NCBI GenBank assembly: GCA_047609825.1
Contig: JBLFXJ010000360.1
Span: 1 to 8,100, forward strand
DNA: 8,100 bases
Direction: 5' to 3'
From: GCA-2862545 sp047609825
GTDB taxonomy: Bacteria > Myxococcota_A > UBA796 > GCA-2862545
Numbering within the stretch: position 1 is the stretch's first letter; every line of letters starts with the position of its first letter. The position numbers and the translations under genes are program-made. The notes under the pieces are model-generated. The model saw only the letters and a program-made list of their open reading frames with translations. It did not search any database and was not told the origin of the DNA. This document shows, piece by piece, positions 7,308 to 8,100 of this stretch.

Positions 7308-7436
7308 CGTCGCCTCGCAGGGGGGCCGAGCATACGCCACGCTGCGAACCCCGATGCGAGCGCGCGCGGTTCCGGAGCGCCCGGGCGAGAGGGTCCACGA
7401 TGCCGTCCGCGGCGGGCTGAGCGCCCGGCTCCAGGC
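7308..7436 (-). other. Intergenic region upstream of the OPT transporter gene
   Basis: These 129 bp lie between the stop of the exported-protein gene and the transporter start, both on the minus strand. Near the upstream stop, CGGGC (7413-7417) can pair with GCCCG (7423-7427) around a 5-nt loop, a possible weak terminator. A self-complementary CGCCCGGGCG lies at 7378-7387. No convincing promoter hexamers were seen. The transporter's Shine-Dalgarno (GAGG on the minus strand) is at 7313-7316. Confidence 0.35.
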
Positions 7437-8099
7437 CTACTCCACGCACACGTGCAGCTGCGCATAGTCGCCGCACATCCGCCCTTCACGCAGCGTCTCG
7501 ATCGACGGCTGACCGCACCAGCCGCCGTTCCACTTGCAGTTGCACCCGCCGACCGACGAGGCCACGTCCTGGTAGTAGCCAAACAGGTCGTAGTCGGCGT
7601 CCTCCAGGCACGGCTCCACCAGGTCCCACTCGCCCAGCGCCGGCATCCGCATGCCCACTGGGCAGGACCAGTCCGCACTGCCCGTCTTCCATCCCAGGTG
7701 CTCGCAGAACGGCCCGAGGCAGGCGTCGTCTGCTTCGTCGGGGCAGGGGTCCGACACGTCGGGCACGCCGTCGCCGTCCGTGTCGCGGCCGAGCAGCAGG
7801 CACACCGGCGGTGACACCTCGGTGTGCCCGCCGTCGCGGCCGCGGATCACCACCGCCTGAACGCACAGCTCCCGGCCCTCCAGGTCGGGCCGCGCAGGTA
7901 GCGGGACGTCGAGCGCGCCCCCGCCGTCCAGCTCGACCCACACGCTGCCAAGCCGGGTCACCGCACCGGCCAGATCGAGGCAGGCGCCGCCGAGGAACGC
8001 CGGACAGGGTCCATCTCCGAGCCCCGACACGCCCCGGAGGAGAACCACCTCCTCGTAGGCCTGGGCTCCGCTCACCTCGATGTGAAGCGAGGCGCCGAG
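7437..8099 (-). CDS. Modular exported protein: shared module, TSP3-like Ca-binding motif, Cys-rich tail (N-terminus beyond window)
   Basis: The last 220 residues are visible and the frame is open to the right edge, so the signal peptide or lipobox is not seen; export is inferred from the many cysteines and from the paralogous lipoprotein. Visible residues 1-100 are the shared module: IEVSG (7-11), PCP (31-33), GGACLDL (37-43), C79 and QAVVIRGRDG (81-90). Residues 106-120, DTDGDGVPDVSDPCP, form a thrombospondin type 3-like acidic repeat of the kind that binds calcium and acts as a rigid linker. The tail, about 132-220, has ten cysteines, with CPVGMRMPALGEWD (146-159), CNCKW (186-190), GGWCGQPS and a terminal CVE. 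The 'CP-G-R-(M/L)P---EW' pattern recalls C-type-lectin-like or Fib_succ_major-type domains, a weak resemblance that suggests ligand binding at the cell surface. An in-frame GTG at 8075 falls inside the module and is not the start. It lies upstream of, and parallel to, the OPT gene. Confidence 0.83.
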   Translation of the reverse strand, partial: LGASLHIEVSGAQAYEEVVLLRGVSGLGDGPCPAFLGGACLDLAGAVTRLGSVWVELDGGGALDVPLPARPDLEGRELCVQAVVIRGRDGGHTEVSPPVCLLLGRDTDGDGVPDVSDPCPDEADDACLGPFCEHLGWKTGSADWSCPVGMRMPALGEWDLVEPCLEDADYDLFGYYQDVASSVGGCNCKWNGGWCGQPSIETLREGRMCGDYAQLHVCVE

Positions 8100-8100
8100 C

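Noticed and set aside
7376..7431. GAGCGCCCGG occurring twice (7376 and 7419 regions) as a direct-repeat operator
   Set aside because: Short GC-only repeats are expected by chance at this base composition, and the second copy lies beside the upstream gene's stop rather than near a promoter.

Overview
The window is GC-rich (by eye) and densely coded on both strands. It looks like chromosome from a Gram-negative bacterium with many modular, cysteine-rich exported proteins. The mixture of short-signal lipoproteins, a thrombospondin-3-type calcium motif and Cys-rich tail domains is what I associate with Myxococcota or related 'deltaproteobacterial' lineages. That placement is inference from protein style; there is no rRNA or taxonomic marker here.

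Layout, left to right: (1) the 3' part of a DEDDh (DnaQ-like) 3'-5' exonuclease gene on +, cut by the left edge (2-556). (2) Convergent to it, a secreted beta-propeller-like protein on - (620-1639). (3) Divergent from that, after a 165-bp shared upstream region, a small lipoprotein on + with a novel-looking Cys-rich tail (1805-2569). (4) On +, a full-length P-type cation ATPase with unusual transmembrane motifs (2747-5311). (5) Convergent to it, an OPT-family transporter on - (5367-7307); the two stops are separated by 55 bp holding a strong 13-bp-arm inverted repeat. (6) Upstream of the transporter, also on -, an exported modular protein (7437 to beyond the right edge) with a TSP3-like motif and a Cys-rich tail.

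The main non-obvious signal is that the three exported proteins (2, 3 and 6) appear to share one roughly 90-residue N-terminal module. Its marks are an E-V-S/T-G strand, a 'CP...GG.CLDL' segment, and a 'C(V)xAVVIRGxDG' strand before a final Ser/Cys stretch. It is clear in 3 and 6 and more diverged in 2. Each protein then carries a different C-terminal domain (propeller, Cys-rich tail A, TSP3 plus Cys-rich tail B). This looks like a common presentation module with swapped heads, scattered between housekeeping transport genes.

I see no operon joining the transporters to the exported proteins, and no mobile element, CRISPR array, RNA gene or defence cassette. The ATPase and OPT transporter are recognisable families whose substrates cannot be fixed from sequence alone. 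Intergenic gaps are all under 170 bp, so no stretch over 300 bp lacks a gene. Transcription ends are suggested by hairpins, none with a T-tract; no promoter could be called with confidence.
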